A stretch of DNA of 64,000 nt from Turbatrix aceti (lineage: Eukaryota; Nematoda; Chromadorea; Rhabditida; Panagrolaimidae): assembly GCA_963969345.1 (NCBI GenBank), contig OZ017768.1, positions 1,776,573-1,840,572 on the forward strand. Reading direction: 5' to 3'. Shown here in pieces: positions 9,684 through 22,770 of this stretch. Position 1 is the first letter of the stretch; each line of letters starts with the position of its first letter. The position numbers were made by a program, and so were the translations under genes. The notes under the pieces were generated by a model that saw nothing but the letters and a program-made list of their open reading frames with translations, was not told the origin of the DNA and made no database searches.

Positions 9684-10646
9684 CTAAGTGGCAGCGGGAG
9701 GAGCAGTGGCCGTGGCAGCAGCAGCAGCGGCTGCGTTATCCTTCTTTTGTTGGCGATTTTGGAGAATCTCCTTGCGCGTGGCATCCTGGAGCAACTGGGT
9801 ATCCACGGAATCAGCGGGGAGGTGGACGTAGCGAATTACAGATCCACGAATAAAGGCATTCTTCACGGATATCATGTAGGGATACTTTTCGGGATTGTGT
9901 ACCGTAATATCGGTCACCTTGATGTTGAGGTATTGATCGACGCTGTGAAGTGTACCAGTCAGCATAAAGTCGTTCTTGAATTCGACGACGACTTCTTTGC
10001 CGACAAGCGACTTGAAGAAGGAGAAAAAGAGCTGAAAATGGTAACGGTAATGAAATTTTATGGTTAAAGGCGATAAAATTAATTTTGATGAAAAAATAGC
10101 TTGATGAAAAAAAGTTACATAACAGCATAACAGAGCGAAAAGTGACCAAAAATAAGAAAAAAATAATACTTCATCATAAACTGAAGAATAAAAAGTAACA
10201 ATTTAGTGATAAAAAATAAATGTTACTACAAACAAAAGTAATGTTTTAGCGTAAAAAAACGTTACTTCATTACAGACTGTAAAACAAAAAGTAATAAAAC
10301 AAGAATGAAACTTGAACGTTGCGTTACAAAAGTAATAAATAATTCCTAACAAAAGTAAAAAAATAGCGAAAAACAGTGTTACTTCAATTTAGCCTGCAAA
10401 ATCGATAGTAACATTTTAGCGATAAAAAATTAACGTTACTCCAAAAAAACGTAAAATATTAGCAAAAAAAATTTAAAAAAGATACTTGTAGCGAACGTAT
10501 ACGTTTTTATCATAACAAAAGTTTTTATCATACAAAACTTTTTTTTATCCAATTTCTTTTCTTTTTTATGTGAAAACGTTCGTTACGATAGTTGCATTAT
10601 AAAAACGTGCAAAAAATACCATATTTCCGAAAACTTCACTTACCAT
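9684..10646 (-). CDS. LSM2: U6 snRNA-associated Sm-like protein LSm2
   Basis: Subunit of the LSm1-7 (cytoplasmic mRNA decay) and LSm2-8 (U6 snRNP) rings. The coding part is exon 1, 10646-10644 (the ATG only, followed by a perfect GTAAGT donor), and exon 2, 10031-9684, giving 116 aa. Exon 2 starts LFFSFFKSLVGKEVVVEFKN and carries Sm1 (GTLHSVDQYLNI) and Sm2 (IRGSVIRYVHLP), colinear with human LSm2 (95 aa) to QLLQDATRKEILQ. It then adds an Ala/Thr/Pro-rich tail of about 20 residues (DNAAAAAAATATAPPAAT) that human LSm2 lacks. The only in-frame start for the conserved N-terminus is the ATG at the end of exon 1, 612 nt upstream. The intron holds a TAAC repeat island. It lies 176 bp downstream of TSEN34 on the same strand. 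Confidence 0.92.
10140..10470. repeat. TAAC-hairpin repeat island 2 (LSM2 intron 1)
   Basis: Repeated AAAAGTAAC/GTTACT motifs and the signature TTAGCCTGCAAAATCGA (orientation A on the plus strand; opposite orientation relative to LSM2 transcription). Confidence 0.75.
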
Positions 10647-10822
10647 AGCAACGAGTCACAGTACGAACCAGTCAGTCAGCAAACCAGCAGTGACCTAAAA
10701 ACCAAAACCACCGTAATCAAAACAACATCATCACCAGACAATAAAAAATATCAATGGTACCGTAACAACCAATGCCAAAAAAAGTCAACTCGTATAATCA
10801 GCAAATTTTATTTTTACTCGTT

Positions 10823-12482
10823 TTAAACCACAAAATCATCCCATGAATCCGCTTTTTCCCGTTGTACACCATCACCGACCGCATATCTTCCTTCCTGTTG
10901 AGGCCGTAAGCAAAAAGCCCGTTCGTGCCGTTGCTTCACCTTCATCGACTCCCGTCCACACGACGCCTTGTTCCAGTTTGATTGCTCGACGTAGGCCACC
11001 CGTGATCCTTCGACCATGGCAAGCAGAACCGTCTTGCGAACACTTTGAGCAATTCTACCGAGATTGCGAATTTGATTATTCGGAACAGCAGATGAAAAAG
11101 TGAAGACAACGCACATGTAAGAAGCATGCACGACACCGGGTCGTCCATCGTAGACCAGAAAGTCGCAGCCAAACTTCAGGCCGTCGGTAATCATGAATCC
11201 CCGTTGCCAGAGATCGAAATAGACTGCTCGGCGGAGCAGATCGTCGGCTGAGAGGCCGGGGAGTGATTCGAGTGGAGAAAAGGCTTGGGTTGACAAATCT
11301 GAAAAAAAAATCGTAAAAGTAAAGTAAAAACGAAAAAAAATGTGAACGTTATTTCTACCAATTGTAATATTATAGTTGCGTCGAAAAACAAACGTAACAC
11401 TAAGAAAAAGTAACAAAATAGGGATAAAATGTGAATGTTACTTATAGCAAAAGTAATAAAATAGCGCAAAATAATGTTACTTCATTTCAGACTGTCAAAC
11501 GAAAGTAACAAAATAAGAACAAAATCAAAAAGTTACTACTACCAAAAGTAACATAACAGCGAATAAAAGTGTTACTACGCTTTGGACCGCAAAACCAAAA
11601 GTAATATAAATATTAGCCAAGTAAAAAAGTGAATGTTACTCCAAAAAATGACACAATACTGACCCCTTGGAAATCTTACTCTTCAATAGAGTAACAATTT
11701 AGTATCTAACTAAACAGTAATTAAATTCTTTAAATAACACGAAAACAAAAAAAAACTCACCCAAATGCCTCGGCTTCGGTGTATTCCTGCACTTTTCAGT
11801 CAATTCAACCAAAGCCTCGCGAAGGGATTCCTCATCAATCGGTTCATCATCCATGACTTTCCGAATCTTGGACTTCTTGCCGCCACCTTCTACCTGTTCC
11901 TGTCGCCGCTTTCGTCCAATGACAATTTGCCGGGCAATTTGAACAGCTTTCTCCTCGTCAAACGCGTTATCCATCGGCATCGGTGGTGTTTCGAGGACAA
12001 TGGCATCCTTGTCGTCACTTTTAGCCGGGGTATAGAATGTTGCAGAAATTATCCGGCTGAGAACTTCGACTTGAAATCTGGTATACGATACGGGAGCTAG
12101 TGGGTAGCCTTTTTTGTGGAATTGATGGACAAGTGGAGTGTAGGAGCCGAGGAGGCGAAAGTGTCGGGCAAGGATGTCGTAGCCTAAAAAATTGAAATTT
12201 AAAAAATAAATAAATAAAAATGTAATTACAATTGTAATCGTAACACCAAAACTCATTTTCACCCTTCATGATGAAGGTGAGCTTGAGATCGGCCAGGTAA
12301 TCGTTTGTCTGCACGGTGCCAGCTGCCTCGTCGTCGGTGATGGGCCGAAGCGCCAAGATAGAAGACGCAAATTCATCCTCTGGCTCTTCAGTCACCAGAC
12401 CAGTTGAAGGCTCAGGCTCAGGTTCCGGTTCAAGTGAGCGAAAGTCCACCTCGACTTCCCTATCGTCATCTTCTGCCTCCAT
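10823..12482 (-). CDS. TSEN34: tRNA-splicing endonuclease subunit Sen34
   Basis: Catalytic subunit that cuts the 3' splice site of intron-containing pre-tRNAs in the nucleus. Exons 12482-12263, 12183-11761 and 11298-10823 give about 372 aa (human 310). The N-terminal part has an Asp/Glu-rich leader with an EPEPEPEP run, then YDILARHFRLLGSY, which matches the Sen34 N-terminal domain. The C-terminal nuclease domain reads DLWQRGFMITDGLKFGCDFL. The catalytic triad is intact: Tyr in FLVYDG, His in VVHASY eight residues on, and Lys in SVRKTVLL a further 31 residues on, the same spacing as human Y247/H255/K286. About 45 residues follow the usual family end (after YVEQSNWNKAS) with no recognised domain. 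A polyadenylation-type AATAAA lies just past the stop on this strand. It is divergent from the INO80D-like gene. Confidence 0.92.
11320..11700. repeat. TAAC-hairpin repeat island 3 (TSEN34 intron 2)
   Basis: Same family (AAAAGTAATAAAATAGCGC, GTTACTTCATTTCAGACTG), orientation A on the plus strand, so opposite relative to TSEN34. Confidence 0.75.
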
Positions 12483-13499
12483 TGAAAAAAAAAGAAAAAA
12501 AGAACAAATCAAAAAACACCTGAAAGAACAAAGGCAAAACCAAAAACTCGGACATAAAACAAAACACCAAAAAATATTCCCGTCAGGAGCCAATCAAATT
12601 GAAAAAGCGCCTATAAAAATGCGCACGCGCTCTCTCGTTTTTCTGCGCTCTTTCGCGTGACATCATTGAAGGCGAGAAAAAAAGCAAGAGACCCCCGCCG
12701 CGGCGGCCAAAAGCTAGTTGGATTCGATCGTTACAAACACGCGCGCGCAATTTTTCTCTCTCCACCTTTCTCATGCTTTTCTTTGTTGTTGTTTTTTTTC
12801 CGTGCCTAGGTAGCACAAAAGTGCGAAGAGCGATCGATTTTGCTTTTCATGTTGTTTTTTTTTCAATCAATAAAAGCTTACTTGTTACGAATCGATCGAT
12901 GTGTGTGGTTTTTTTTATTCTGTTATGTTGGATTGTTTCTCCCTGAGGCGCGCGTGCGCATTTTTGAGTGAGTCAATCGATAGTTTGTTATTCTGTTCAT
13001 TTTGCCCTGGGAATATTACACATCACCTGTGGCACGGATTTGGTTTCATCTGGCTTCGGGGTGGTTGTAATATTTTTCCAGTCGTGCACTTTTGAGCTAA
13101 CTTTTGAGCGTGGCTGGAAAAAATTGATTGTTGGCATTTTTTATCGAATTTCTTTGTGACGTGTGTTTTTTGGCATTCGTACAACTTTTTTTTATTTTTT
13201 CAGACAACAAGCCGTCGTTAAAGACAGGCGATTGGTGGCGTAACGGTTTTTGGACTAAAAATTCGTAAAAGAAATTTTTGGCGAAAACAAGTATAAAAAA
13301 ACAAAACTGCGCACAACTTTTTTTTTATTTTTCAGTCAGTCTATTTTTGCCTGTTATTCGTATTTTCGGTTCTACAATTTTGGTGACATAGACAGACACA
13401 ACGTGCCATGACGAAGATATTAAAACAACTGAGTTAACGTTGTGTAATAAATTTAAATAAAAAATAATAATTACCAAAATTTGGCATTGGCTCAAAAAA
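12483..13499. promoter_or_regulatory. Divergent promoter region, TSEN34 / INO80D-like
   Basis: About 1 kb between two head-to-head start codons. It contains a GC-richer core near 12600-12760 with CGCGC runs, and T-rich stretches ending in CAG (about 13201 and 13336) that could be acceptors of 5'UTR introns of the plus-strand gene. No unambiguous TATA box is seen. Confidence 0.4.
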
Positions 13500-16400
13500 A
13501 TGAATTCATCAAGTTGTTCAACAACTCCACCACCCCATCGTCGACAGGCAGGTCCGTCGACTGTTGTTGGTAGTGGTCCCGGACATCTTCATGGTGGTGG
13601 GATGTTTGATTCGACGGCAGCTTCACCGGCATCTTTTGAATCAGATCAGTCGTATGACAATTCGACGAACAAATATTACAACACTGGTATGTATCGATTG
13701 ATGGAAAAAAACAAACAAATTTTAAAATATTGGGTTTACGATAGATTTAAAATGTTTTATATTGTTGTTACTATTTGATGGCATCTTCGACGCTAATGTA
13801 TTACTTTTGCTCGAAGTAACAATCACTTTTTGCCGCTATTGTGTTACGTTTTTGTTTGCAGGCCAAAGTGAAGTAACACATTTTTGTGCTATTTTATTAC
13901 ATTTGTACGAAGTAACATACCTTTGATAAGAGTAACGTCCACTATTTGTTGCCAACATTATTACTTTTCTTATGTGTAACGTTCAAATTTTTTCCTTTTT
14001 ACGTTACTTTTTTCATATTTACTTTATTTACAAATTTATCGTTTCCATGGATTTTTAGTTTCGTTCTTTACCATTTTTTGTCCTTTAACGAACTTTTTGT
14101 ACCACAAATTGGCTGCAGTCACATTTTATTTTTTATTTCCTCTGCCAAATTGGCGCTGTCATAAAAAGTTTATTTATTTGCAGCTATTTTTACTAAATGG
14201 AATACAAAATTGGTTTTTTGTGCTATCAAAACCCCTTAAAAGTATTTACCAATTGAATTCAGATTCAGCATTCACATCGCTGGTGCTACCCTCCCACGTC
14301 AACCACCTGACAGAATCCCCAGAAGATTTTTCACCGTCACCAGTCTGTAGTGGCATAACTACGCCAACGACGCCGTTCGACGGTGGGGGAGAAATTACCC
14401 CGACGAGTAGTTCATTGGATGCTGTGGAATCCACGTCGATGGCAAAGATGTGTGCATTTGACAAGGCTCCGACGACATCGATGGAAGAGGATTCGTTGAA
14501 TCATCAAAATCATCAGGTGAATGACGAATTGAGCGAACAAAAGCCAACATCGTCATTGTCGTCGTCGAATGGAAAAATGTATGACAACGAAACGCGAGAT
14601 GACGAAGAAGCACCTGACGGCAATGGTGGTGATGAGTTGGACGGTGCTACCGGTAAAAGAGAAAACTCAGGTGAAAATCAATCACCTGAGGCTATTCCGT
14701 CATCTTCGACACCACCTGTAACCGACAATGTGGATACTGCAGTCACCAGCACAGTCGACACAAATCAAAACACAAAAGAAGATGATAGCATGGCCACTGT
14801 GAGCCAACCAGAAACAACCACAGCACCCTCCGACATATCCCAGAAATCACAAAATCCTCAGCCAAAACCCTCAATTGATTTACGGTTAACAAATAATTCT
14901 GATTCTGACCATCATCCTGATTCACATGACCAAGTTTTGCCAACGTCACCCGATGCTTCATCTCGGCATCAAAGTCCGACAAAAGAAGAAGAAAAAGAAC
15001 ACCAACCAGAAACGGTATTCGATGCCGAGCTGGACTTCAAAATCGATGGCACTGATGCCGAAACTATGGACGAGCAAGAAGATTTTTCCAAATCACCTAA
15101 ACTTTTGCGCAAAAATACCGTTACGACTAGTTTGCCACAAAATAATGAAGATGACGTGGCGTCAGTTGAAGAACCACAATCTGCAGCCGGGGAAACAATT
15201 GTGACGCAGGAAATTGAATCAGAAATTGTAGCGGAGCCGACGATACAAATAAGTAAGTACAAAACAGATTTTCTGATAAGGTAAACAAATTACGGTAACT
15301 TTGGCGTTGTAATGTTGCTTTTGTTAGGAGTACGATTCATATTTTCTTTCAATTTTGATACTTTTATAAAAGTTTGCCTTCTAAAAGGCAATAATACTCT
15401 TTTTTCGCTATTGTATTACTTTTGCTCGGAGTAACATTACGATTGTCCTTCTATTTTGTTACTTTTGCGTAAAGTAATATTTTCGACTTGTCGTTATGAT
15501 GTTACTTTTGATGAGAGTAACATTTGCAATTTGTTGTTAATGTATTACAACTTTGTCGATACTTTATTGTTTTTTTTTGAAATTGCGGTAACTCCATCGT
15601 TGTGATGTTACTTTTGTTAGAAGTCCTATTACGATTTTTTGCTACTTTGTTACTTTTGTTTGGGGTAACAACATTCCATTTTTGCACTCTTACGTTGCTT
15701 TTTTTCCACTTTTTTTTTCTTTTTTCATTGACATTGTTGCTTCTTTTATTTTAGTGCTATTGTTTACGCTTTCTGCGGATATCAAATTTTATTTTTATAT
15801 GGTCTGATGGGGGAAGGGGGTCCCTTGCAACGGCCCGCGGGGGATCATTATGTGACAAAGGGTCTTCTAGCATGAATTGAGCGTAAAATTGGCTATTTGT
15901 CTCTAATTTATTACTGTTGTCAGGAGTAGCATCGGATTTTTTGTTATCGCCAACGCACGCGATAACAAAGCTCTTATCAAAAAGTTGTTTTTATTTGTCA
16001 TATTTTTGTCCTGCTTCATTAGAAAATATTGTGTTTTATGCATCTATTTATTCATCGCAGTCAGAGTCTATTTATTTGTATTCAAGCAAACATTTAAAAA
16101 AAAATCGTAGTGCGCGTCAATTCATTGAGTATGGGAAAAAAATTCGTCACTGCTTAGCTAATGAGCATTATCCTTTCCCAAGCCCCCCAACCCCAGCTCG
16201 CGGAGTGTGCTCGTGGAAAAGAGCGAACGCGCGAGCGAACATAAAACGCGCACACAAACAGCCGTTTCCCGCTTTCTGCGACTTTGACGAGTTTTACCAC
16301 GAAAATAAATCCGAGCGTGCTTTTGTGGCTTTTTTTTCCAATCTTCGCTAATAGGTTTCTCTTTTTCTTGGAACAACTAACAAATGCTTTGTTTTGTTTT

Positions 16401-19400
16401 TGTGTAATGCATTGTTGCTTGATGTATAATTAGAAAGGAATTTAATGATTTGACAAATTTCAGGCATAACACCGTCGTCAATGCCAGAGTTTTCTGGAGA
16501 AACAACAGCGTTGTCAACGGAAACAACGTGTCCACTCGACGAAAATGCACCGGGTAAATCGTCGATACTGGTCACAATGTCTCCAAAACAAGGCGCTGTT
16601 GCGGGTGACGATGCTGCGGTGACGAATGAATCGACAACGACGGCGATAGAGGAGATGAAGATGGAAGTCGATAGCCACAGCCACGACGCGTCCACGCCAT
16701 CGACCAGTCAACTACCACCCGAGATGGAAGTTGTCAAGGACGAAGACGAGGACCACCTAACCATGGGTGAGTGTCTGAGTCTCCTCGAAGACACGCTGAA
16801 ACCTCTTGAACCCATTGATACGAATGTTGTGCTGTCGCCTGAACAGACGCCACTTGTCACGCCGTCTGAAACAAGTTCAACAACTTCGTCAACAAACGCT
16901 GCACGGAAAAGGCACAATCGCGGTGCTCCGGCGTTGAATTGTGAACATATGGATGCTGTTAAAGGACAGGTAGAGTAATATTTTTACAATACAAGATGAA
17001 AAATACGGGCAAAAAATAAGCCAAGATATCGTAAAGACAATCGTTATTCGAATTGAGATAATTGATAAGATTGAAGCGGTTTACGATACTTATCTAGAGT
17101 AATGTAATATTGGGCGCAATTTATCGTATTTATTTACGATAAAAATCGTTGCTCGCGTTTATAACAAAATAAGAACGCAAGGAGAATATTACTTTTAGCG
17201 AAAGTAACAAAATAACAAAAAAACTTGTTACTTCATTTAACACTGTCAAACGAAAGTAACATAATAGTGGCAACAAGTGAATGTTATTCGTATCAGAAGT
17301 AATAAAATAGGATTAAAAAAGTATTATGCATAAAAATACGATCATTCAGATTTTTGAGAGTAACATAATAAGAACAAAATTACTTCTAGCAGAAGTAATA
17401 AGTTATCTAAAAAAGTTGTTACTCCACTTTAGCCTGCAAACCCAAAAATAATATTACAGCGAGGAATAACGAATGTTTCTTTTAACAAAAGTAACATTCT
17501 AACGCTCTGATCAAATTTATATCTAGCATAAGTAATAAAAAATCTGTAGTTTACTCCTTGAAAGCATTCCGTTTCTAGCCAAACACATTTTTTCCCACCA
17601 AAATTCTATTGACGACTAAAAGTGCATTTTCAGTGCAAACAACGGGCAATTCTCTCATATCACTATTGTATTCGTCACATTCTGAATGACCCTCTGGCGC
17701 CGTACAAGCAATGCCAGCACGTCCGAAAGGCGAAGAGTAAACGCGAGAAAGCCATGGACACCGTCGATCCAGACGGAGGAATTCGCTGTACGAATGCCAT
17801 TCCCGCAGATTCCCCCGATGTCTATTGCACCACGCATCTCATCATGAAGGGTCTCCGAGCGCCGAAGAAGAAGAGAAAAACCGCGGCTGCAGCTTCGACG
17901 GCCGACGACGCGTCTACGCTGTCTTCCGGATGCGATCTCTACACCGAGCATTCATCGATGGCGGTCGACGATGCGAGTCTTGCCTCGTTTGGGGATGCAG
18001 CAGGTGAATTTGTTCAACCGTATACAATTCATCCAAATCGAAGTGAGTCAACGTCACGCTCCGGTGAATACATGGATGGATATTCCGCTCCGGGGAGCAA
18101 TATGGTTGACCAGGCGATGCAGATGCATCAGGTGGTCCCAGGTGGACTCCAGAATCCTCCAAGTGCTTTCAACCCCGGCTTACCCCCTCCACCTGCCTTT
18201 CAACTCGTCCAAAAACTCGATGGAGAGTACATCCTGATCGACGAGACTGGATTTCCCATTCCGAGGGAAACCTATTCACTCTCCCAGGATTCAACCGGAA
18301 ATGTCGAAGTCCTCTTCTACCAACGCCCCCACCGACCCCAACCCCATCCACAGTACGCCCAGTTCCCGACAGATGCTTCACTCTCGAGGTGTCCATCAGC
18401 GTCTGTGACGTCATCCATGTCACCTGGATTCATGTCAGGTCGAGCGTCGGCATCGTCAGCCGGGAATATCGGTGGAGGCGAAAGGCCTGGCAGCACCGCG
18501 GCGTTGATGAACGGAAATCGCTATGCTGGCTATGGAGGAGGCTCAGGTGGGGGAGGAAGTACCCAGATGTCGACGTCGTCATCGCTTGCGCCGTCGCCTG
18601 CGTTGTCTGCTGGGTTGCCGAAGAATAATGGTCATCTGGTTGCTGCCGGGGCTAGCAATGGATTTTTCCAGGTAAGGATTTGGGTTTTATGTTTGAAGGC
18701 ATAGCGATCGTAATTTTTTTGGATTTTTGTTACATTTTTTTTGGTCTCGGGACGAAATTGCGAACTTTTGGATTCGGTTTCTCGAAACGAAGAAGCGGTC
18801 GTGATCGTATTTTTTTTTAAGTTTTCTTACGGTTTTTTTATCATGGGTTCTCGAGACGAAAATCTAAAATTTTTGATTTGGGATTCAAATTTTTGATTTG
18901 AGATGGAATTCAAATTGCTGACGCGATTGTGATGTTGGGTTTATTTTGTTACACTTTTTGGAATTTCAATCGAAATTTTTTTTTATTCAGGTTCTTGAAA
19001 TGAAAACATACAACTTTTTTTTCTTTTGTATTCTCGGAATGAAAATTCACAATTTTCGTTTCGGGATCAGTTTTCGTTTCAGAAAATACACACGTTACTG
19101 TTTTTTGTCTTTTGTCCCCAAATATTCCCTAATTTTCCTTTTTTAGGTCCCATCCCGACCAAATACCCCCCGTCGTGCTGCAGCGAACCACAACCATCTC
19201 CCACCGCCACAGAGCCGTGGAAATTTTGTCTTCCACAACGGACAAGTTCAGCAGGGGTACATTGATCCGGCGATTCTCAATGTCAACGATCAGCAGCATG
19301 TTACCTACCCTCCCCCCCATCAGATGCCCCAGCACCAGCACCAACAGCCTCAACCCCAGCTACAACAGCTCCATCAGCTTCCGCTCCAACAGCAGCAGCA

Positions 19401-21965
19401 GATGGTACAGCATCCAGTGCACTTTGTCGAGCCATCGCCTTCCCCGGCTTCGAGCCAGGTTTCGGCAAATGCTTCTGCTTCGGCATCTCGGTCGTCGACG
19501 GCACCCATCCCACCCCAACAGCATCCAGCACCACTACATCTGCAGCAGCAACAACAGCAGCAACAACCCGCCTCAGAATCGACAGTTGTCATCTTTCCGG
19601 ACGGGTCCCAGCAGGTATATCCACCTGGCACGAAGATTATTGTCTGCGAAGACGGTCCGATGGCTGTCATCCCTCCACCTGCGGGCGCTGACCCCAGACA
19701 GGGCCCAACCGTTCGACCCGTGCTCATGGGCCCCAACCATGCACCTCACCACCCACCTGCACACCTGCAGCAACAGAGACACCCACTCATCGTACCTGGC
19801 GCTCCTCATCCAGGTGTCGTCAACCCGAACGCACAAATCGTGTCTTCCCGAGCGCCCCCACCTTTCTTGCATTTCGAAAAATCTCCCAAGAGAGTCGACA
19901 TGGCTTCTACGATCCAGGCTGGTCAGGAAGACGAGATGCAGAGAATGCAGAAGGACTACGGTGGACGGAAAAAGAAGGAACCCGAACCGAAGGAAGAAAA
20001 AATCATCAAAGTCAAGCAAAAGCGCCAGAGGCAGAGAATTGCCGGATCATTTCGGAAGATTCCGGTGATCAATGCCATGGCATCGATAATCGAGGACGAT
20101 GATTTTGACCGAACAAACCTGTTCCCTTCGGGACTCATGCAGTCGGACGATGAATACTCCAGCGACGAAGATATCCTTCAAGTTGGTCCGAAATTCTTTG
20201 CTCCCGGAATGGATTTACCCGCGAACGAAAGAAATTCAGCGGTCGAATTGTACATTCAAAAATTGGCGCTGAAGGCTGAAAAGGCAAAACTCATCAGGTA
20301 CGCCCAGGTAACAGGTCCGCTGATTCATGCTGCAAAGACGTGGCCGACGGCTTGTGGAGCTGTGCTGAGATCGAGGGATTACCTGAGAAAAAGCAACATC
20401 CCTCCTGCGAAGCTGCCGAAGAGGAGAGCTGCCTGCGAAGTGCCGGACTGCAAGCGACGATCTGTCAAGAGGTCTTCCTACTGTACCGAACATCTGACGA
20501 GTAATACGGTAGGAAGTCCGGTAGCAGCCAAACGAAGACAACCCTCTGCTACATCTGCCTGGAAAACTTCCGCGCCTACCGTAAACGGATGGAAAACAGA
20601 TTTACCAGCGAATTTCCAGTTTGATCCAAACAACATGCGTTCACATCCAGCACCCACACCCAAGGGAGGATTTATTCTGACCCAACCCGGAACTTTGGCA
20701 CCTGGAATGCAATCAGTCAACAATCCACCTGGAAGGTACAATCATCACCTGACGATGAACCAGGTAGCAGCAGCGACGGCTTTCCCGAGAATGTCCGCGG
20801 CCATCGAAGACGGAAATAGCTACGATGCCATCGATGGAGCGGGAATTGTGCATCATCATCAGTCGAATGGTTTTGATACGGTAGTCATGAATGGACAAGC
20901 GATGGATGGCAGACAACCGACAGGTCCTCCTGTTGGACCAGTGACGCATCAAAATCAGAATATTCCCGGCGGGGATAATGGATATCCAAGTGAACATGAT
21001 GGTTGGTTTTTGCTATGGTCTTGAGGGGATTTTTTTATTTGTTTGGTTTTTAGACAGTCTGGCTACGGTGGCAAAAGAACTTGGCATCAACAGCCAAGCG
21101 CTGCAGGACATCTTCGCCCAACCAACCACGGATGGCGATGAACCCATGGAAAATCTACTGGGTAGGTTTTTTATTTGGATTTGGGAAGGAGCTAAAATTT
21201 ATAATTAAATAAGAAAAAAAAATTTGTCGTTTTTTGGAAGATTTTTTGCAGTAACTTTTTTTTTTTAATTTCTAAACAATCAGTTTTTTTATGAATAACA
21301 CTTTTTTGTGCTATTATGTTATTTTTGCTTGGAGTAACTGTGCATTTTTTTTAAATGTTACTTTTGTTAGAAGTAACGTTCGCATTTGATCACTATTTTA
21401 TTACTTTTGATTCGGCAGTCTACGAGGAAGTAACACTTTTTTTTGCTATTGTATTACTTTTGCCAAGAGTAACGTTTCCATTGTGTCGATGTTTTGTTAC
21501 TTTTGGTTTTACAGGCTGAAGTGAAGTAACATTTTTTTGTGCTATTTTATTACTTTGGCTGAAAGTAACAATTGCAATCTTTTGTTATTATTTTATTTTG
21601 AGTGGGCTAAAATATACGATATTACGATACTTTCTACGTTTTACGATAATTTTATTTTTATTTTTTATTTTTTAGACAAAGATCTCTTCGATATCGATCA
21701 ATTTGCCGATTTTGAGCAGTACCTGTTGAGCTCAGATCCCCAAACATCACCTTCCATGATGCAGAACAACGGACTTCTGTCGGCTTCTGACTTCTTACTC
21801 AACAGTAACGAAAATACCAATGCCGGAAGTGTCTTTGATACGGACGATATCGATGACCTCGCGTATGGCTACGATGCCATGCTGAATGGCGCCGATGGTC
21901 CCGGCAATGGCAGTGACTTTGATCTTTATCATCATGATATGCGATGGCCTTCTACTGGTATGTAA
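13500..21965 (+). CDS. INO80D: INO80 complex subunit D-like protein
   Basis: Likely non-catalytic subunit of the INO80 nucleosome remodeller in the nucleus. Exons 13500-13686, 14263-15252, 16464-16969, 17634-18671, 19147-21001, 21054-21161 and 21676-21965 join in phase to about 1657 aa (human INO80D is about 1027). The first C3H-type zinc-binding module spans exons 3-4 (LNCEH..., [27 protein letters not shown], then IRCTNAIP and VYCTTHL), matching the INO80D order. A Leu-Phe-Pro acidic block ([20 protein letters not shown]) and a second C3H module ([12 protein letters not shown]...SSYCTEHL) lie in exon 5, and an acidic [16 protein letters not shown] region near the end. The roughly 550-residue N-terminal extension is Ser/Thr/Glu-rich and low complexity; exon 5 has polyglutamine tracts. 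KANSL2 shares the zinc module but lacks the other blocks. The first exon and stop choice (ATG TAA inside a GTATGT-like site) are the least certain parts. Confidence 0.82.
13790..14010. repeat. TAAC-hairpin repeat island 4 (INO80D-like intron 1)
   Basis: TTACTTTTGCTCGAAGTAA and TTTGCAGGCCAAAGTGAAG motifs in orientation B, in which each unit carries a TTTGCAG acceptor-like core. Confidence 0.75.
15290..15700. repeat. TAAC-hairpin repeat island 5 (INO80D-like intron 2)
   Basis: Several TTACTTTTG...AGTAAC units in orientation B. The rest of this 1.2-kb intron includes a CG-richer stretch at about 16180-16320. Confidence 0.75.
17160..17550. repeat. TAAC-hairpin repeat island 6 (INO80D-like intron 3)
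   Basis: Orientation A, with CACTTTAGCCTGCAAACCC and AAAAGTAACATTCTAACGC. It is the only A-oriented island among the four in this gene. Confidence 0.75.
21240..21600. repeat. TAAC-hairpin repeat island 7 (INO80D-like intron 6)
   Basis: Orientation B, with TTACTTTTGCCAAGAGTAAC and TTTTACAGGCTGAAGTGAAG. Confidence 0.75.
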
Positions 21966-22770
21966 AGTTCATTTCTCTCTTCCTTTCTCATGTATAAATC
22001 AGGTGTATATAGATTCTAGTCACTGCGATCACTGTCTTTGACATTTTTTAACACAAAATTTTGCAATGCGTGGTTTTTATTTTGGACAAGGAAAAAACAC
22101 ATTTTTTTGGACCAATTCTTTTTGTTTTGTATTCGTTCTCATCCCACAAACACAGACTACACCTCACAATTTTGACTACGACTACCGTATACCCTTCTTT
22201 TTTTGTTCTCACAAAAATGCTTTCATCATGGTCTCAAATACTTTTGTCAATCGGGCTTCTCTTTTTTTTCTTCTGTTTTTTTTCGTGATGTTTGTCAATT
22301 TTTTTTTGACCAGACTGATCGATTTTGTTCATTTGTTTGTTTGCTACTACTACTTTTTTTGTACTACACCATTCTCAGGTAATACCTTTCTATATTTGTA
22401 TGTCTCACTGAACACTCATTATCCTCATTTCTCATCTTTCCCATATTATTTACAAATGTTCACCATCTGACACGGCAATTGTTTTCCTACATTTTATCTC
22501 AAAAACAAGAACCAACCCTTTTTTTAGTATAAAGTTGTTATTAAAATTTTTGGATAATGATGCGTGAATAAATTTCGTTGTTATATGGAATGTGTAAAGG
22601 GGGGCGGGGACGACAAGGATTTATATAACCGGGATGCAGACGTCGAATTTCAAGTTTTCCGTTCAAAATCGGGGTTTGAAGTTTTTTCAAAAATCCGAAA
22701 AACAGATTTTAGCCAACAGACAACATTTATGGAAAGCTTCTTCATTATAAAGCTATTTTATTTATGAATT

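Noticed and set aside
9684..12482. TSEN34-LSM2 operon
   Set aside because: Spacing is only 176 bp on the same strand, but TSEN34 has its own AATAAA and LSM2 has a conventional 5' intron; nothing shows polycistronic transcription.
19175..20068. Long alternative-frame open reading frame inside INO80D-like exon 5
   Set aside because: Arg/Ser/His-rich shadow of a Gln/Pro/Ser-rich true frame; the true frame carries the zinc module and joins neighbouring exons in phase.
22375..22470. Extra 3' exon of the INO80D-like gene after TTCTCAG (22378)
   Set aside because: It would encode a Tyr/Phe-rich tail with no similarity to the family; the stop at 21963-21965 follows a typical acidic end.
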